The position numbers were made by a program, and so were the translations under genes. A DNA stretch of 64,000 nt from Daucus carota subsp. sativus (taxonomy: Eukaryota; Streptophyta; Magnoliopsida; Apiales; Apiaceae), in the NCBI RefSeq assembly GCF_001625215.2, contig NC_030389.2, positions 4,314,930-4,378,929 of the forward strand. The letters are read 5' to 3'. Shown piece by piece: positions 20,052 to 30,693 of this stretch (position 1 is its first letter; every line of letters starts with the position of its first letter). Below the pieces are notes generated by a model, which was given only the letters and a program-made list of their open reading frames with translations, made no database searches and was not told the origin of the DNA.

Positions 20052-22495
20052 CTAGCTGTAGTTACATTCATCAAGAACACGTAGAACTTGAGACCGTTGT
20101 TGGTCGCTCAAATCTGTTGGAAACTCGACAAGAAATTTGAGCCGAAGATCACCTCTCGTCGCTTCTGTCTTGGGTTTAGGCATGCCTTTTCCTGGAATGA
20201 TTTTTTCATAACCAGGGTACAAGATTTCGTCGAAAGACAAGGTCATGTTTTCACCTCCTAAGATTGGGACACTGATGGTGCAGCCTGTAAGAGCTTCAAC
20301 CAAAGGTACCTCAACTCCGAGCTCCAAGTCATCGCCGTCTCGTGTAAATACAGGATGACTTTTTTCGTCGATGATGAAAATTATATCAGCTGGCAGAGTG
20401 CCTGGTCTCTCGTCGCCCTTCCCTTCAAACGTAATTTTTGTTCCTTTTTTCCATCCTGGTTTTACTTTAATCTTCAGTATCTCCTCTTGTTGCATAATTA
20501 GCCTGTCATGCCAATTAATGTTCAATTAATAACAAAATTCAATGGCCATGTTTGGAAGTTAGAGGTTTGGAGCAAAATTAGAGGTTTGGGGTTGTTTAGA
20601 GGTTTGACCACTAGAATCCGCTAATACAAGTGTTTAGTAGTTAGCGGATTGAAATAGAGGTTTGGACCCAAAAAACTAATTTTGAAAAAGCTACTTTGTG
20701 GAGTTTTTTGGGTTAGAGGTTTTTGTTTGTGTCAGGGAAAGCTAATCAATCGGCTATTAACCAAACAGTTTTACGAGAAACAGCTAATTCAATCTGCTAG
20801 TCAAAAAATCTATTTCAATCAGCTAGTCAAAACTAGGGGTGTGCATTCGGTTAACCGAAACCGAAACCGAAATTTTTTTCGGTTAACCGAAACCGAAATT
20901 TATGAAAAATCTCTACCGAAAACCGAACCGAAATTATTTCGGTTTATAACCGAACCGAATTTTAAATTTCGGTTAAAACCGAAAACCGAATTTATAAACC
21001 GAAATTCTTAAATAGTGCATAAAAATCTGAAAATTTCGGTTAAATTTTGTTGAATTGTTTGCGTTTACGTATTGCATTCGTCCAGGCTCTTGAACCACCA
21101 TGCCATTTACCTTCCTGTTGGCATCAGACTCCTTTGTTCCCTAACAAATCACCAGCAGTAGGTAAATCAAACAATACTAAGTCTGGATTTGATTGTTTGA
21201 GCTCAGTTTGGAAGCAGCAGAGCACGCAGGTCGCAGTGGTATGAGCTCCTCGATACTTAATAAACTGTTATCGAAATGTTTAATGAGGTATTTAAATTTA
21301 GGTGTCTCATATATATATATCTATATTATTAATTAAAATATTATTTTTTTAAAAAAATATATAAAAATTCGGTTAACCATTCGGTTTTCGGTTAACCGCG
21401 GTTAAAAAACCGAAAAACCGAAAAACCGAAATATCAAAATTTGACTACCGAAAACCGAACCGAAATTTAAATTTCGGTTAACCGAACCGAAATTATTTCG
21501 GTTTTTCGGTTCGGTTTTCGGTTAACCGAACCGAATGCACACCCCTAGTCAAAACATCTATTTCAATCTGCTAACCGCTAACGGCTAATCCCCAAACATG
21601 GCTAATAACTAGGATTTGGCTAGCTGTTTGAAAGTGTAGTAATAACAGAGTTAAGATTTTACCCTGATCCCGAGATGACATCTCTAGTAATCTTGATTTT
21701 CTTTTCACATCCGCGCAACAATTCTTCCAGTGTGCACTTGAGTTTCCTCTCAATAGGCTGAGGCTTCCTCCGAACTGTAGAGTGCGAATAAATGATAGGG
21801 GTGCTATTACTTCTTGTGCCTGTTCTTGATAAACTAGGGTGATCTCCACCTCCCGGGCCAGGAGTGCCAGGATTAGTTACACTTGATGGTGTGCAAATGT
21901 TGATACCATTCGGGCCTCTCGACAGAGAGGAAAAGATATCTTCCATCGATGTTGCAGAGTTTCTCATGCCTTTTCCAGGACTTGGCATCGGGCTGCTGAT
22001 GAAGTCCTCACGCTCATTTTTAAGTGCACCTTTTCGTGATTTTGCTGTCGTCTTTGAAGTTTCTGGTGTTTTAAGCTCGTTAAAATTTATTATAGGTACT
22101 GCACTTTCTTCTCGCTTTTTGTTACTAAGAACCTGCAATTTTGTCAAAATTCAGTTAAAAGAATGAGATTCTAAACCTTCTAAATTTTTCTTCATTGCAT
22201 GCATGGGATATACTTATCTATGGGAAAATCCAAATTAGTTTTTTTGTTATCAGTTGTTCCATATGCCTAATTAGGCTAACATGTTACTGTGCTAGGTACG
22301 TACCCGGTAGGCCTCGGTGATCTTAAAGAAATGGTCATGAGCTTCAAGCTTGTCTAACGAATGCTTGTCAGGGTGCCATTTCATAACAAGGGATTTATAT
22401 GCTCTGCAGATGTCGTTAAGCGACGCGTCTTTGGGAATCCCAAGGGTCTCGTAGTGAACAGAATTCGGGGAGCTCGGGATATCTTCGTCGTCCAT
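20052..22495 (-). CDS. DnaJ/Hsp40 co-chaperone, type II (DNAJB-like)
   Basis: Three exons on the minus strand: 22495-22304, 22132-21663 and 20502-20052, all GT-AG and in phase, giving about 370 residues. Residues about 13-75 form a J domain with the HPD motif in 'MKWHPDKH' and a helix-4 end 'AYRVLSNKKRE' that crosses intron 1. A Ser/Pro/Gly-rich linker of about 90 residues follows. The C-terminal peptide-binding domains start at 'KLKCTLEELLRGCEKKIKI' and run through 'VKPGWKKGTKITFEGKGDE' and 'GMPKPK' to a dimerisation tail. There is no Cys-rich zinc finger, so it is type II. It would stimulate Hsp70 ATPase activity and deliver clients in cytosol or nucleus. An upstream in-frame ATG at 22570 would add a Leu/Pro stretch from a CT-rich leader; I prefer 22495. 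Intron 2 holds nested transposons. The linker is longer and less Gly/Phe-rich than in classical DNAJB proteins. Confidence 0.9.
20542..21604. mobile_element. Outer MITE in DnaJ intron 2
   Basis: The ends TGGCCATGTTTGG (20542) and CCAAACATGGCTA (to 21604) are inverted repeats. Inside are repeated 'gaggtttgg' and 'ctgctagtcaaaa' words. The element was later split by the hAT element at 20834-21547; without it the outer element is about 340 bp. A target duplication is not clear. Confidence 0.6.
20834..21547. mobile_element. hAT-type element (714 bp) nested in intron 2
   Basis: Perfect 8-bp target duplication GTCAAAAC (20826-20833 and 21548-21555). The inverted ends begin TAGGGGTGTGCATTCGGTTA and match over more than 25 bp. 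Both flanks are packed with AACCGAA/TTCGGTT words in both orientations. The middle (about 21050-21250) is ordinary, less repetitive sequence with a 65-codon open frame of unknown origin, which could be captured DNA. Confidence 0.92.
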
Positions 22496-22518
22496 GAGAT
22501 AAAGAGGGAGGGAAGGAT

Positions 22519-22546
22519 GGGGAAGGGGAAGGGGAAGGGGAAGAGA
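22519..22546. repeat. GGGGAA microsatellite in DnaJ leader
   Basis: Four to five tandem GGGGAA units lie just upstream of the DnaJ start codon, so the messenger leader would carry CCCCTT repeats. Confidence 0.75.
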
Positions 22547-22599
22547 CAGGAAAGAAAAGGATTGAAACAAATGGAGGAAATACAGTAATGTTAATGTTT

Positions 22600-23287
22600 A
22601 ACCAAATGGTAACCAGAAGTTTTGATTGTTATGTGAGCACCTTTTTCGGTCTTGTGTATTTAGGCAAAATGTTTAACTCTTTTCACCTTGCGGTTAGAAA
22701 CAAAATATGATTAGTTTGATTAATATAAAATATCTGTATACATTGGAGTTATATGCTAGATTAATTTCTCTATCTGATCCATTCAGATTTATTAAAATTT
22801 GTATCTAGTAATAGATGTCTTTCACACACATGCACAGTCATATAACGGTTTTTTTAGTGTATTATCACGAACCTAAAATAATAATCATTTTTTATTTATG
22901 TGATGTATTTTTATTAGTTTTCATTTTAACACTTATATTTTCTGACGGGGTGTTTAATCTTCTTTCAATTCCGCCAAGTTCTTTATCATTTTAGATTATT
23001 TTGGCCTCTTCCGACAATGTTTCACGTTCAAAGAGGTTTGATTCAGTCGGGGCGTGACCCTATGCTAGCATATTTTAATATCTTTTGACCAAATTTTATT
23101 ATTTTCTCACTTTTGGTTATATTATAATAATAAAGATATATAATGAGACGGTGATAAATAAAAAACAAGAAAGTATAGCATTTGTTGGAAGACTTTACGT
23201 CTTTACCGGAAAGAGGCAGTTCAGTATATTTAGGATGTTCAGCTGTAGTGCTCCACATGTTTGACATATACGTGCATGCTGTTCCTC
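22600..23287. other. Intergenic DNA upstream of DnaJ
   Basis: AT-rich, presumably containing the DnaJ promoter. No other gene is supported. Confidence 0.5.
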
Positions 23288-23295
23288 CTGATAGC

Positions 23296-23954
23296 TAGGG
23301 GTGAGCAAAACCAAACCGAACCCGAAAAATTGAACCGAACCGTATAATTTCGGTTCGGTTCGGTTTCATTTTTTCCAAAATTTCGGTTAATTCGGTTTTT
23401 CGATTTGAACCGAATAAAATTTCGGTTTGGTTCGGTTTTTGATATAACATTTCGGTTTAAACCGAAATAACCGAAGTTTTATTAAACATAGAATAAATAT
23501 ATTATATATACAGTGCAGATAGCCATTGAATCCAAATATCTAATGTCATAACCTTACATCCTTACTGACCAACACAAATATGTCAAGCTCGGCCGCGGCT
23601 CTCCGATTCATTCTCCAGCAACACACTGAAGTCTCTAATAGAGTAATCGATAACACTAATCTATATTCAGAATATCTATTATATTGTATGATGCTTTGAA
23701 TAGATCTTGAGTGATGAAGATTGTATATAGATCTTCATCGGGGATAAGTTCTGCTTTTAAGTTTTGAGACGTCTGGTATTCTTAAATCAGCCAGAATAGT
23801 GGAAGGTGATAGATTTCGGTTTTTTTAAACCGAAACGAAACCGAACCGAAATAATTCGGTCGGTTCGGTTCGGTCCAGAATAATAATTCGATTCGGCTCG
23901 GTTTTGGAAAAAAGCCCTATTCGGTTTTCGGTTTTTTCGGTTCGGTTCGGTTTA
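23296..23954. mobile_element. hAT-type element (659 bp)
   Basis: An 8-bp direct repeat CTGATAGC flanks it (23288-23295 and 23955-23962). The left end is TAGGGGTGAGCAAAACCAAA. The right end is shorter (GGTTCGGTTCGGTTTA), so the right terminal repeat has lost its outer part or is diverged. The flanks are AACCGAA-rich and the middle (about 23500-23800) is ordinary AT-rich DNA. Confidence 0.8.
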
Positions 23955-23962
23955 CTGATAGC

Positions 23963-24998
23963 TGCTCACATTGTTGTGGAAGAGTATATAGTCTATGCTC
24001 ATAATACAATTTAGTTTTCTATTAAAAATTGAAATTAACTTTAACAATCTTCAAACATGAATTTTCTTTTTTGAATTCAGAATTTAGTCATTCACTCATT
24101 ATTTTAAAAAACTAAAAATTACATATTAAAGTAGATAAAAGTTATTTCCGGTGACATATTTTTTTTATTTTGTCAATTGATAAAATATTAATAAATTTCA
24201 GTCAAACTTTAGTCAATTTGACCGGCACAAATCCAAATGTAACAACTAAAATGAGACGGAAGGAGCAGCGTTTTAATGATTTTTAAGAAAAGTAAGATAG
24301 TACAAAAAGTTGTACCCAGCAAGATAGTTTATATAAAGAAAATCCAACACATATTTTACTAAATTCGAAAGAAGAGAATACGTGTTGAAATGAAAAGTCA
24401 AAAAGCCAGCTAAGATAATGGTAATACTAATACCATGTCCTAAACAACCACCTGTAAATTGCCTATATTTTGAACACACAATGGTCCCCTTCCACCAAAC
24501 CCCCAACTTTTACACCATGATATTTTCCAAATTTAAATATAAATGCGCTTATATATTTATATATATTCCTCCGCGTTATTACTCATCACCTTTTCATTAC
24601 ATTGTACTACTAATATTCCTAGAATCAAATCTTTTGTTCTGTCTGAATTTCTCTATCTCTCCACCCCTCTTAAATTTTTTGTTTTGTTCGGGGTGAACCT
24701 CTCTCCATCTCTCTCTCATTCTTTGATTATTCTCTCTCTAATTCTTTGATTTTTTATTCATATTAGCAAAAACCCAATATTTATCAGGATAAGAATCAGA
24801 ATCTTTATATACTTCGGCGAAAAAAGAACAAAAGATTCAATTTTTAGCTACAAATCGTGTTCTTTCACGGATTTTTTTTCAAAAGATTTGATTTTTAGAG
24901 GATCCCTTTTGACAATTTGTAATCTTGGAGCTGAATTGGTGGATATATAAAATACACACACAAATTTTTTTCATTGGGGTTTTTCATTTGGCCGGAAA
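23963..24998. other. Intergenic DNA and XXT leader
   Basis: The segment near 24200-24265 ending GAGACGGAAGGAG looks like a Stowaway end. From about 24540 a TATATATTTATATATA region and CT-rich stretches suggest the promoter and 5' leader of the downstream xylosyltransferase gene. No other gene. Confidence 0.45.
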
Positions 24999-26375
24999 AT
25001 GTTGGAGCGTTGGCTCGGACAACGCCGGAGACGGCAAATTCATCGGATTATTCGGAACAGCAAGCTGACGTTGTTGTGTCTGGTGCTTACGATTGTTGTT
25101 TTGCGCGGGAATTTAGGTGCCGGAAAATTCGGGACGCCGGAGCAAGACTTGAAAGAGATAAGGGATACATTTACCCTTTACCGGAAAAGGTCGGAGCCTC
25201 GCCGTGTTCTTGAACAAGTCACGACTGTCGTCGAGACGACGTCGTTTGCTAGTGGGAAGAATATTAATAGTTATGGTGATCTTGATATTACTAAATTCTT
25301 TGTTGATGATGATGAGAGTGATGAAATTAATGATGTGAATGTGCCTTATAGTCTTGGACCGAAAATTAGTGATTGGGATGAGAAGAGAGGGGAATGGTTG
25401 AGGAAGAACCCGGGGTTTTCGAATTTTGTGCAACCAGGAAAACCCCGGGTTCTGTTGGTCACGGGGTCTGCCCCGAAACCTTGTGAGAACCCGGTTGGGG
25501 ATCATTATTTGTTGAAATCTATAAAGAATAAGATGGATTATTGTAGGTTACATGGGATTGAGGTTTTTTATAATATGGCATTGTTGGATGCTGAAATGGC
25601 TGGTTTTTGGGCTAAGCTGCCTTTGATTCGGAAGCTTTTGTTGTCTCATCCCGAGGTTGAGTTTTTGTGGTGGATGGATAGTGATGCCATGTTTACTGAC
25701 ATGGCATTTGAGATTCCCTGGAAGCGGTATGAGGATCGGAATTTGGTGATGCACGGGTGGGATGAGATGGTGTATGATGATAAGAATTGGATTGGATTGA
25801 ATACAGGGAGTTTTTTGTTGAGGAATTGTCAATGGTCTTTGGATCTTTTGGATGCTTGGGCTCCAATGGGACCGATAGGGAAGGTTAGAGATGAAGCAGG
25901 GGAGGTTTTGACAAGGGAGCTTAAAGACAGGCCTGTTTTCGAAGCTGATGATCAGTCTGCAATGGTTTACTTGTTGGCTTCGGAGAAGGACAAGTGGGCT
26001 GAAAAGGTCTATCTTGAGAACCATTACTATCTTCACGGGTATTGGGGGATTTTGGTTGATCGCTATGAGGAGATGATCGAAAATCACAAGCCTGGTTATG
26101 GTGATCACCGGTGGCCTCTTGTCACACATTTTGTCGGGTGCAAGCCTTGTGCTAAATTTGGGGATTATCCAGTGGAGAGGTGCTTAAAGCAAATGGACAG
26201 GGCGTTTAATTTCGCGGACAATCAGATTATGCAGATGTATGGTTTTCAACATAAAACACTTGCTAGTCGGAAAGTTAAACGAACACGAAACGAAACCAGC
26301 AATCCTCTGGAGGAGAAGGATGAGCTCGGATTGCTTCATCCGCCGTTTAAAGTAGTCAAGGCAGCATCTGCTTGA
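24999..26375 (+). CDS. XXT2: Xyloglucan alpha-1,6-xylosyltransferase (GT34)
   Basis: Intronless gene for 458 residues, close to the usual 460 of XXT1/XXT2. A short basic cytosolic tail (residues 1-22) precedes one signal-anchor helix ('LTLLCLVLTIVVL', about 23-38), the type-II layout of Golgi glycosyltransferases. A linker rich in Asp/Glu leads to the GT34 domain starting at 'YSLGPKISDWDE'. The DxD metal and UDP-sugar motif is seen in 'WWMDSDAMF', and 'NTGSFLLRN', 'EADDQSAMVYLL' and 'HFVGCKPC' are family blocks. The enzyme adds xylose from UDP-xylose to the glucan backbone of xyloglucan in the Golgi. The C-terminal part, including 'KVKRTRNETSNPLE', is as in XXT1/XXT2, so this is that clade rather than XXT3-5. 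No defect seen. Confidence 0.96.
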   Translation: MLERWLGQRRRRQIHRIIRNSKLTLLCLVLTIVVLRGNLGAGKFGTPEQDLKEIRDTFTLYRKRSEPRRVLEQVTTVVETTSFASGKNINSYGDLDITKFFVDDDESDEINDVNVPYSLGPKISDWDEKRGEWLRKNPGFSNFVQPGKPRVLLVTGSAPKPCENPVGDHYLLKSIKNKMDYCRLHGIEVFYNMALLDAEMAGFWAKLPLIRKLLLSHPEVEFLWWMDSDAMFTDMAFEIPWKRYEDRNLVMHGWDEMVYDDKNWIGLNTGSFLLRNCQWSLDLLDAWAPMGPIGKVRDEAGEVLTRELKDRPVFEADDQSAMVYLLASEKDKWAEKVYLENHYYLHGYWGILVDRYEEMIENHKPGYGDHRWPLVTHFVGCKPCAKFGDYPVERCLKQMDRAFNFADNQIMQMYGFQHKTLASRKVKRTRNETSNPLEEKDELGLLHPPFKVVKAASA

Positions 26376-27147
26376 AGAGAAGCACAAGAGATTAAGCTTG
26401 CACACCTAAGGTTGATATGTCATTATGCCTCAGAAATATGTAATCTTCGTTCCATCATTTCTCATTTGTCATAGAATTAGAAATTTTGTCTGCTTTAAGG
26501 TCTTGAATTTTGGGTTATTCATTCAACATAATTCACAAATGACAACAATATTGAAAGGGTTGGAAATATTCTTTACTAGCATTTGTGCTTGCTTCGCATG
26601 GGTATTACAAAATTATAAATTTTATTGTTAAATAAAATTTGAGTTTTTAAAATATAAATTTGAAAAATGAGATTCTATATTATTAGATACATTAGAGATA
26701 TTCACTCTGTTATTATCCATTTTTTACATTTTTCTTTGTAAGACATTTCTCTTAATTTTTATCTTTCAAAATTTTTTAAAAATATTATTTTTTTCAAAAT
26801 ATGAAAACAAAATTCACATTAGTTTCGTTAATTTTGTCGGATTAATCAAGTATTAATTATGAATATCACCCGTATATCCGGTTTTTATTTTTTACACTCT
26901 TTGTATACTCAATGTCTCACTCGAAATAAGAAAATTGGCCTAAACTCAATATTTTCATTCAGTTACTACACTTTTCATAATTTTCAGGTAATAAAATCAT
27001 TTTTTATTCAACTTCACTTATGTTTGAATTAACAAATTCAAAAAATGTGATATAAACTAAATTTTTAAGAATTAATAAAATAAATTATTTGCATAACTAA
27101 TAGGATTATATTAAATGAAATTATAAGTGTAATGGATATAATTTATG
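26376..27147. other. XXT 3' region and AT-rich intergenic DNA
   Basis: Probable 3' untranslated region to about 26640, then AT-rich DNA with no recognisable gene. Confidence 0.5.
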
Positions 27148-27345
27148 GCCCGTTTGGGAACCAGGATTATATTTGAAATTCTGGATTGATCAAATAACTT
27201 GTTTGGAAAGTTGGATTTGGATTTTATTTGAAATCTACATATTCAAATGTTAGAATAAATCTGAGAATTTGAAATGACAACTTAAATCCTATCATTTGAA
27301 ATCTATCATTTGAAACGAAATGCATGTTTCCAAACAGCCACTTAA
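27148..27345. mobile_element. MITE with GGCCCGTTTGG / CCAAACAGCC ends
   Basis: The ends GGCCCGTTTGGGAACCAGG and GTTTCCAAACAGCC are inverted repeats of a common plant hAT-like pattern. 'atttgaaatc' words fill the inside. No coding capacity. Target duplication not resolved. Confidence 0.55.
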
Positions 27346-27918
27346 GGTATTTCTATGTTTTTATATTTAACTTTTCTAAAATATGTAGTTTGTGTAACTT
27401 TACTATCAATTCTAAAGGGTTAATACTCTGTTTCATCACTCTACTGGCCCAAAATTTTCAATTAGCCTACCCAGTCAAAAAAGTTTTCAGTCAACTAATT
27501 GTATCATTAAAAACTTTCAAATAGGCCACTCCGTTAGTGTCTGTTAAGTTTTTAACAGTTTAATGCTCTATTTCATCACCGTAGGAGAACAAAATTTTCA
27601 ATCAGCTTACCGAGTAAAGAACATCTTTACAAGCAACATAAAGAAGATGGTTTTTTTCTATGAGCTTGCCACATCCGCTTGCCACACTCTTTCTTAGCTG
27701 CGCCCTGCACGTGCACTTGCATTAGTTCATCCAGTTTAATTTTCTCCCGCACTCTTGCATATCTTCACATTTCAGCTACTCATACAACTATCTGATGCAA
27801 TTGAAAAAAACAGACTTACAGTTCTTTGTGAATTTTAAGTTAAAACATTGAAGTAGCTGTCATGGATGAAGTATTAGCATAGAAAATAAAGTGTATCTAC
27901 AATCGGATATACAGGAAC

Positions 27919-28824
27919 TAGGGTAGAGCGGATGCGGGTTCGGTGCGGTTTTTGGATAAAACCGCAACCGGAACCGCATGCCCTCGGTTTTAGAAATCCA
28001 AAACCTCAACCGCAACCTCATCCTCGGTTTCGGGTTCGGGTTCGGTTCCAAAATCTCGGATTCGGTTTCTATCGGTTCGGTTTCGGTTATAAAACCGCAT
28101 GAAAGAAAAAAGGAAGAATTATACATGAAGGCAAGCAGCATATCAATAGCTCTGAACAACCATATAACACAAAAGGACTACTGGTAGCTTCCTTTATAAT
28201 ATAATAATGACCTCAGAACTTTAATTTTTTTCAAGTTTTTCTTGTATTATTCCTAAGTCTGCATCCCTAACATAATTGAAAACAATACAACAGAGTAGAT
28301 TATTAAAACTAGACAGCAGATGTTCAGCCATATAAACATAAAGATAATAGAGTAATCAGCAAAAGCTTAACAAACTCACACAGCAGAGGTTCTGGCTACT
28401 GCTCTACTTCACCAAATCAACAGAAATAAGATTCAGACATGCAGTAGTTCAGAGTTTAGAAAGAAAGCAAAAAAATCAGAAAAAGCACAAACTACTAGCA
28501 CAGGAAGTCCAATTTAATCCCAGTAACTCTAGATTTCTAATAAATATAAATATATATATATATATAAGTTTGTATTTTTAAAATTTAAATCATACTATAA
28601 ATATTATAAATATAAAATATTATATATATATATAATATTTTAAAACTCGGATCGGTTCGGTTTTTTTCGGATCGGTTCCTAGTTATAACCGGAACCGCAT
28701 AATCGGTTTCGGGTTCGGTTTTTAAATTTGCGGTTTCGGTTTCGGTTCGGTTTTATACGGTTCGGTTTTGTACGGTTTTTAGCGGTTTCGGATTCGGATT
28801 CATTCGGATTTTTGCTCACCCCTA
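27919..28824. mobile_element. hAT-type element (906 bp) nested in Pack-MULE
   Basis: Perfect 8-bp duplication ACAGGAAC (27911-27918 and 28825-28832). The ends are TAGGGTAGAGCGGATGC and TTTTTGCTCACCCCTA. The flanks are packed with GGTTCGG/CCGAACC and GCGGTTTT words; the middle (about 28100-28600) is ordinary AT-rich DNA. It interrupts the gene-like segment of the host element, so it is younger than the capture. Confidence 0.9.
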
Positions 28825-28832
28825 ACAGGAAC

Positions 28833-29280
28833 CGTCTAGCTGCTGCTTCAGGTATATATTTACATAGAGATACTATCCCTTTTAACCTAAATAATTCTCT
28901 GCCATGGGCATGGACAACAAGCACAGTCCCGGCTTCCATAAACCTCTGCAATCATTTTTCTCTCCTTCTATACGCGCAGAAACAATCAAATACATAAAAA
29001 AAGCAGCAGTCGCGTTCTTTTCTTTTTTTCTTTTCTTTTCTTCTGATCAACCACAAAAGAAGCAACATCAGAGACCATAGAACAAGCAGGAGATCGTCTC
29101 TGGTAGACAACAAGACGACGAATGGGCGAAGCTTCTTCAAACGAGTAAACCCCATTAACAAGAATTGTGTTGGCAGAAGCTTTCCAATCAAGAAACTCAG
29201 CCAAATCATGGTTAAATGTGCCATCAGGACGATGAAGCATGTTGTCCGCCAGTTTGAAATCTTAAAAACGTGCAACTCTG
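28833..29280 (-). pseudogene. Gene-like segment inside the Pack-MULE
   Basis: Read on the minus strand, two stretches look protein-coding in composition: 'MLHRPDGTFNHDLAEFLDWK' continuing to 'VVYQRRSPACSMVSDVASFV' (29240-29050), and after an AG-rich break 'MEAGTVLVVHAHGRELFRLK' (28940-28835). I do not recognise the parent gene. Their unbiased codon use and lack of repeat words differ from the surrounding element, so captured host exons are the best explanation. The reading frame is interrupted and the hAT element cuts it at 28825. Confidence 0.5.
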
Positions 29281-29441
29281 TTTAAAACATGCAACTCTGT
29301 TAACTTTAACGTTAATCCGTTAAAGTCAAAAGATTATTTAAGGGCGCTGAAATTTTTTTTTGAACTTTTTTCACTCAGTAGGCTAAGTGAAAGTTTTGAT
29401 CGAGTACAGTGATGAAATAGAGTATTAACCCCAATTCTAAA

Positions 29442-29689
29442 TGAATCCTAAAAACAATCAGAAATTTACATAATGCAAGGAGATAATGTAAAAGAACGGA
29501 AAAACACAAAACCATAATGCCGAAATTTACATGATCATAATATTTACCCATTCAAAAGGGGTACACTCTCCCCCGACAAACATACATCTCAGCCCTCAGG
29601 TGAGCTCGAAAATTCTTCTGATCCTGCAAAATAATGAATAAAGCGAACTTACCATGACACTGATGCAATTCAATATTAACTATTTATAT
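29442..29689. other. Short intergenic segment
   Basis: No gene. AT-rich with a 'ctctcccccgacaaac' stretch of unknown meaning. Confidence 0.5.
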
Positions 29690-29940
29690 AGGCCGTTTGG
29701 GTGAACTTAAAATAAGTGCTTCTTACTTAAAATAAATAAGTGGAGTAGAAGTTAGAAACAAAATAAGACTTATAAGTGATTAAAGTGTTTGAGAAATAAG
29801 TAGAAGCTTTGAAACAAAAGCTAGCATTCCTAGCTTTTTATAAGTGCTTCTCGACTTATTACACAAACGGTACGAATAAGTGCTCATAACTTATAATCCA
29901 GAAGTTCGACTTATAAGTCCGAAACAAACACGCACATAGT
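29690..29940. mobile_element. hAT-like MITE of the GGCCRTTTG family, copy B
   Basis: Begins GGCCGTTTGGGTGAACTTAA and ends CAAACACGCACAT. It shares long matching stretches with copy A at 19566-19812, including 'aagtgcttctcgacttatta'. A partial relative starts at 30059 (GGCCGCTTGAGTTAACTTAA). No coding capacity. Confidence 0.6.
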
Positions 29941-30693
29941 GAGTACGTTTTACCTCCGTAATCGAGAAAGCTCGGGCTCTTCAAGTAGCATTTCTTTACG
30001 TGGCTTCACATTTGTTTCTTTGGCATCAGAGCTGATTACGCAAGAGGGAAAACTGGTTAGGCCGCTTGAGTTAACTTAAAATAAGTTACTTATTGTTAAA
30101 AATGAAAAAATAGATTATATATGTGATAAATGAGTCACGACTTATAAGTTATTAAAGTGTTTGGGCGTTGTGACTTATAAATTTTTATCTGTTTCAGATA
30201 ATTTTACTTATAATTTATTATTTAGTTGGTTGTTAATGATTTGAATTTATAGATTAATACTTTTTAAAACAAAAATCAACTTAGTCTAGAGCAAAAATTT
30301 ATTATTATAAAATTTTAGTCATAAATATATAATTTAAAAAAAGGGTCCTGTTAACCACATCCCTTAGGGCTATGGATAATAATTAACTACACAGACCTTA
30401 TTTATTATCATTTATCATTTCCAAGAGCACCCAAGAGTAAACAGATGTGTTATTTTCATAACTCCAGAAATTATGACAGTTGACTTTCATTCACAAATTG
30501 ATTTTTCGAACAAAAATAAAATTACAAATAAAATGCATTTCAACATATATATCCTCGACCATTTCCATTAGTAAGTCAAAATAAAGCAAGAACAAACTTT
30601 AGCAAAAATTACATATAATGGTTTTCATCCATCCATGACTTAGTATCACCTAGTACTTAATAGTAAATATGGGATTTAATCATAAATCACCTA

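Larger units (their letters stand above)
27417..29432. mobile_element. Pack-MULE-like element (about 2.0 kb)
   Basis: A perfect 9-bp duplication AATTCTAAA flanks the element (27408-27416 and 29433-29441). The ends GGGTTAATACTCTGTTTCAT and ATGAAATAGAGTATTAACCC form inverted repeats that continue with mismatches for 70 bp or more ('TAGCCTAC.CAGT.AAAAAAGTT' region). This is the signature of a Mutator-like element. No transposase is present; instead the interior has gene-like sequence on the minus strand (28833-29280) and a later hAT insertion. It is therefore non-autonomous and Pack-MULE-like. Confidence 0.88.

Noticed and set aside
22496-22570. Upstream in-frame start of the DnaJ gene
   Set aside because: The extra residues are a Leu/Pro run from the CCCCTT microsatellite in the leader; the Met at 22495 with acidic residues fits better. 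Not excluded.
25113-26129. Long minus-strand frames of 130 and 193 codons
   Set aside because: They lie antisense to the xylosyltransferase gene and reflect its codon composition.
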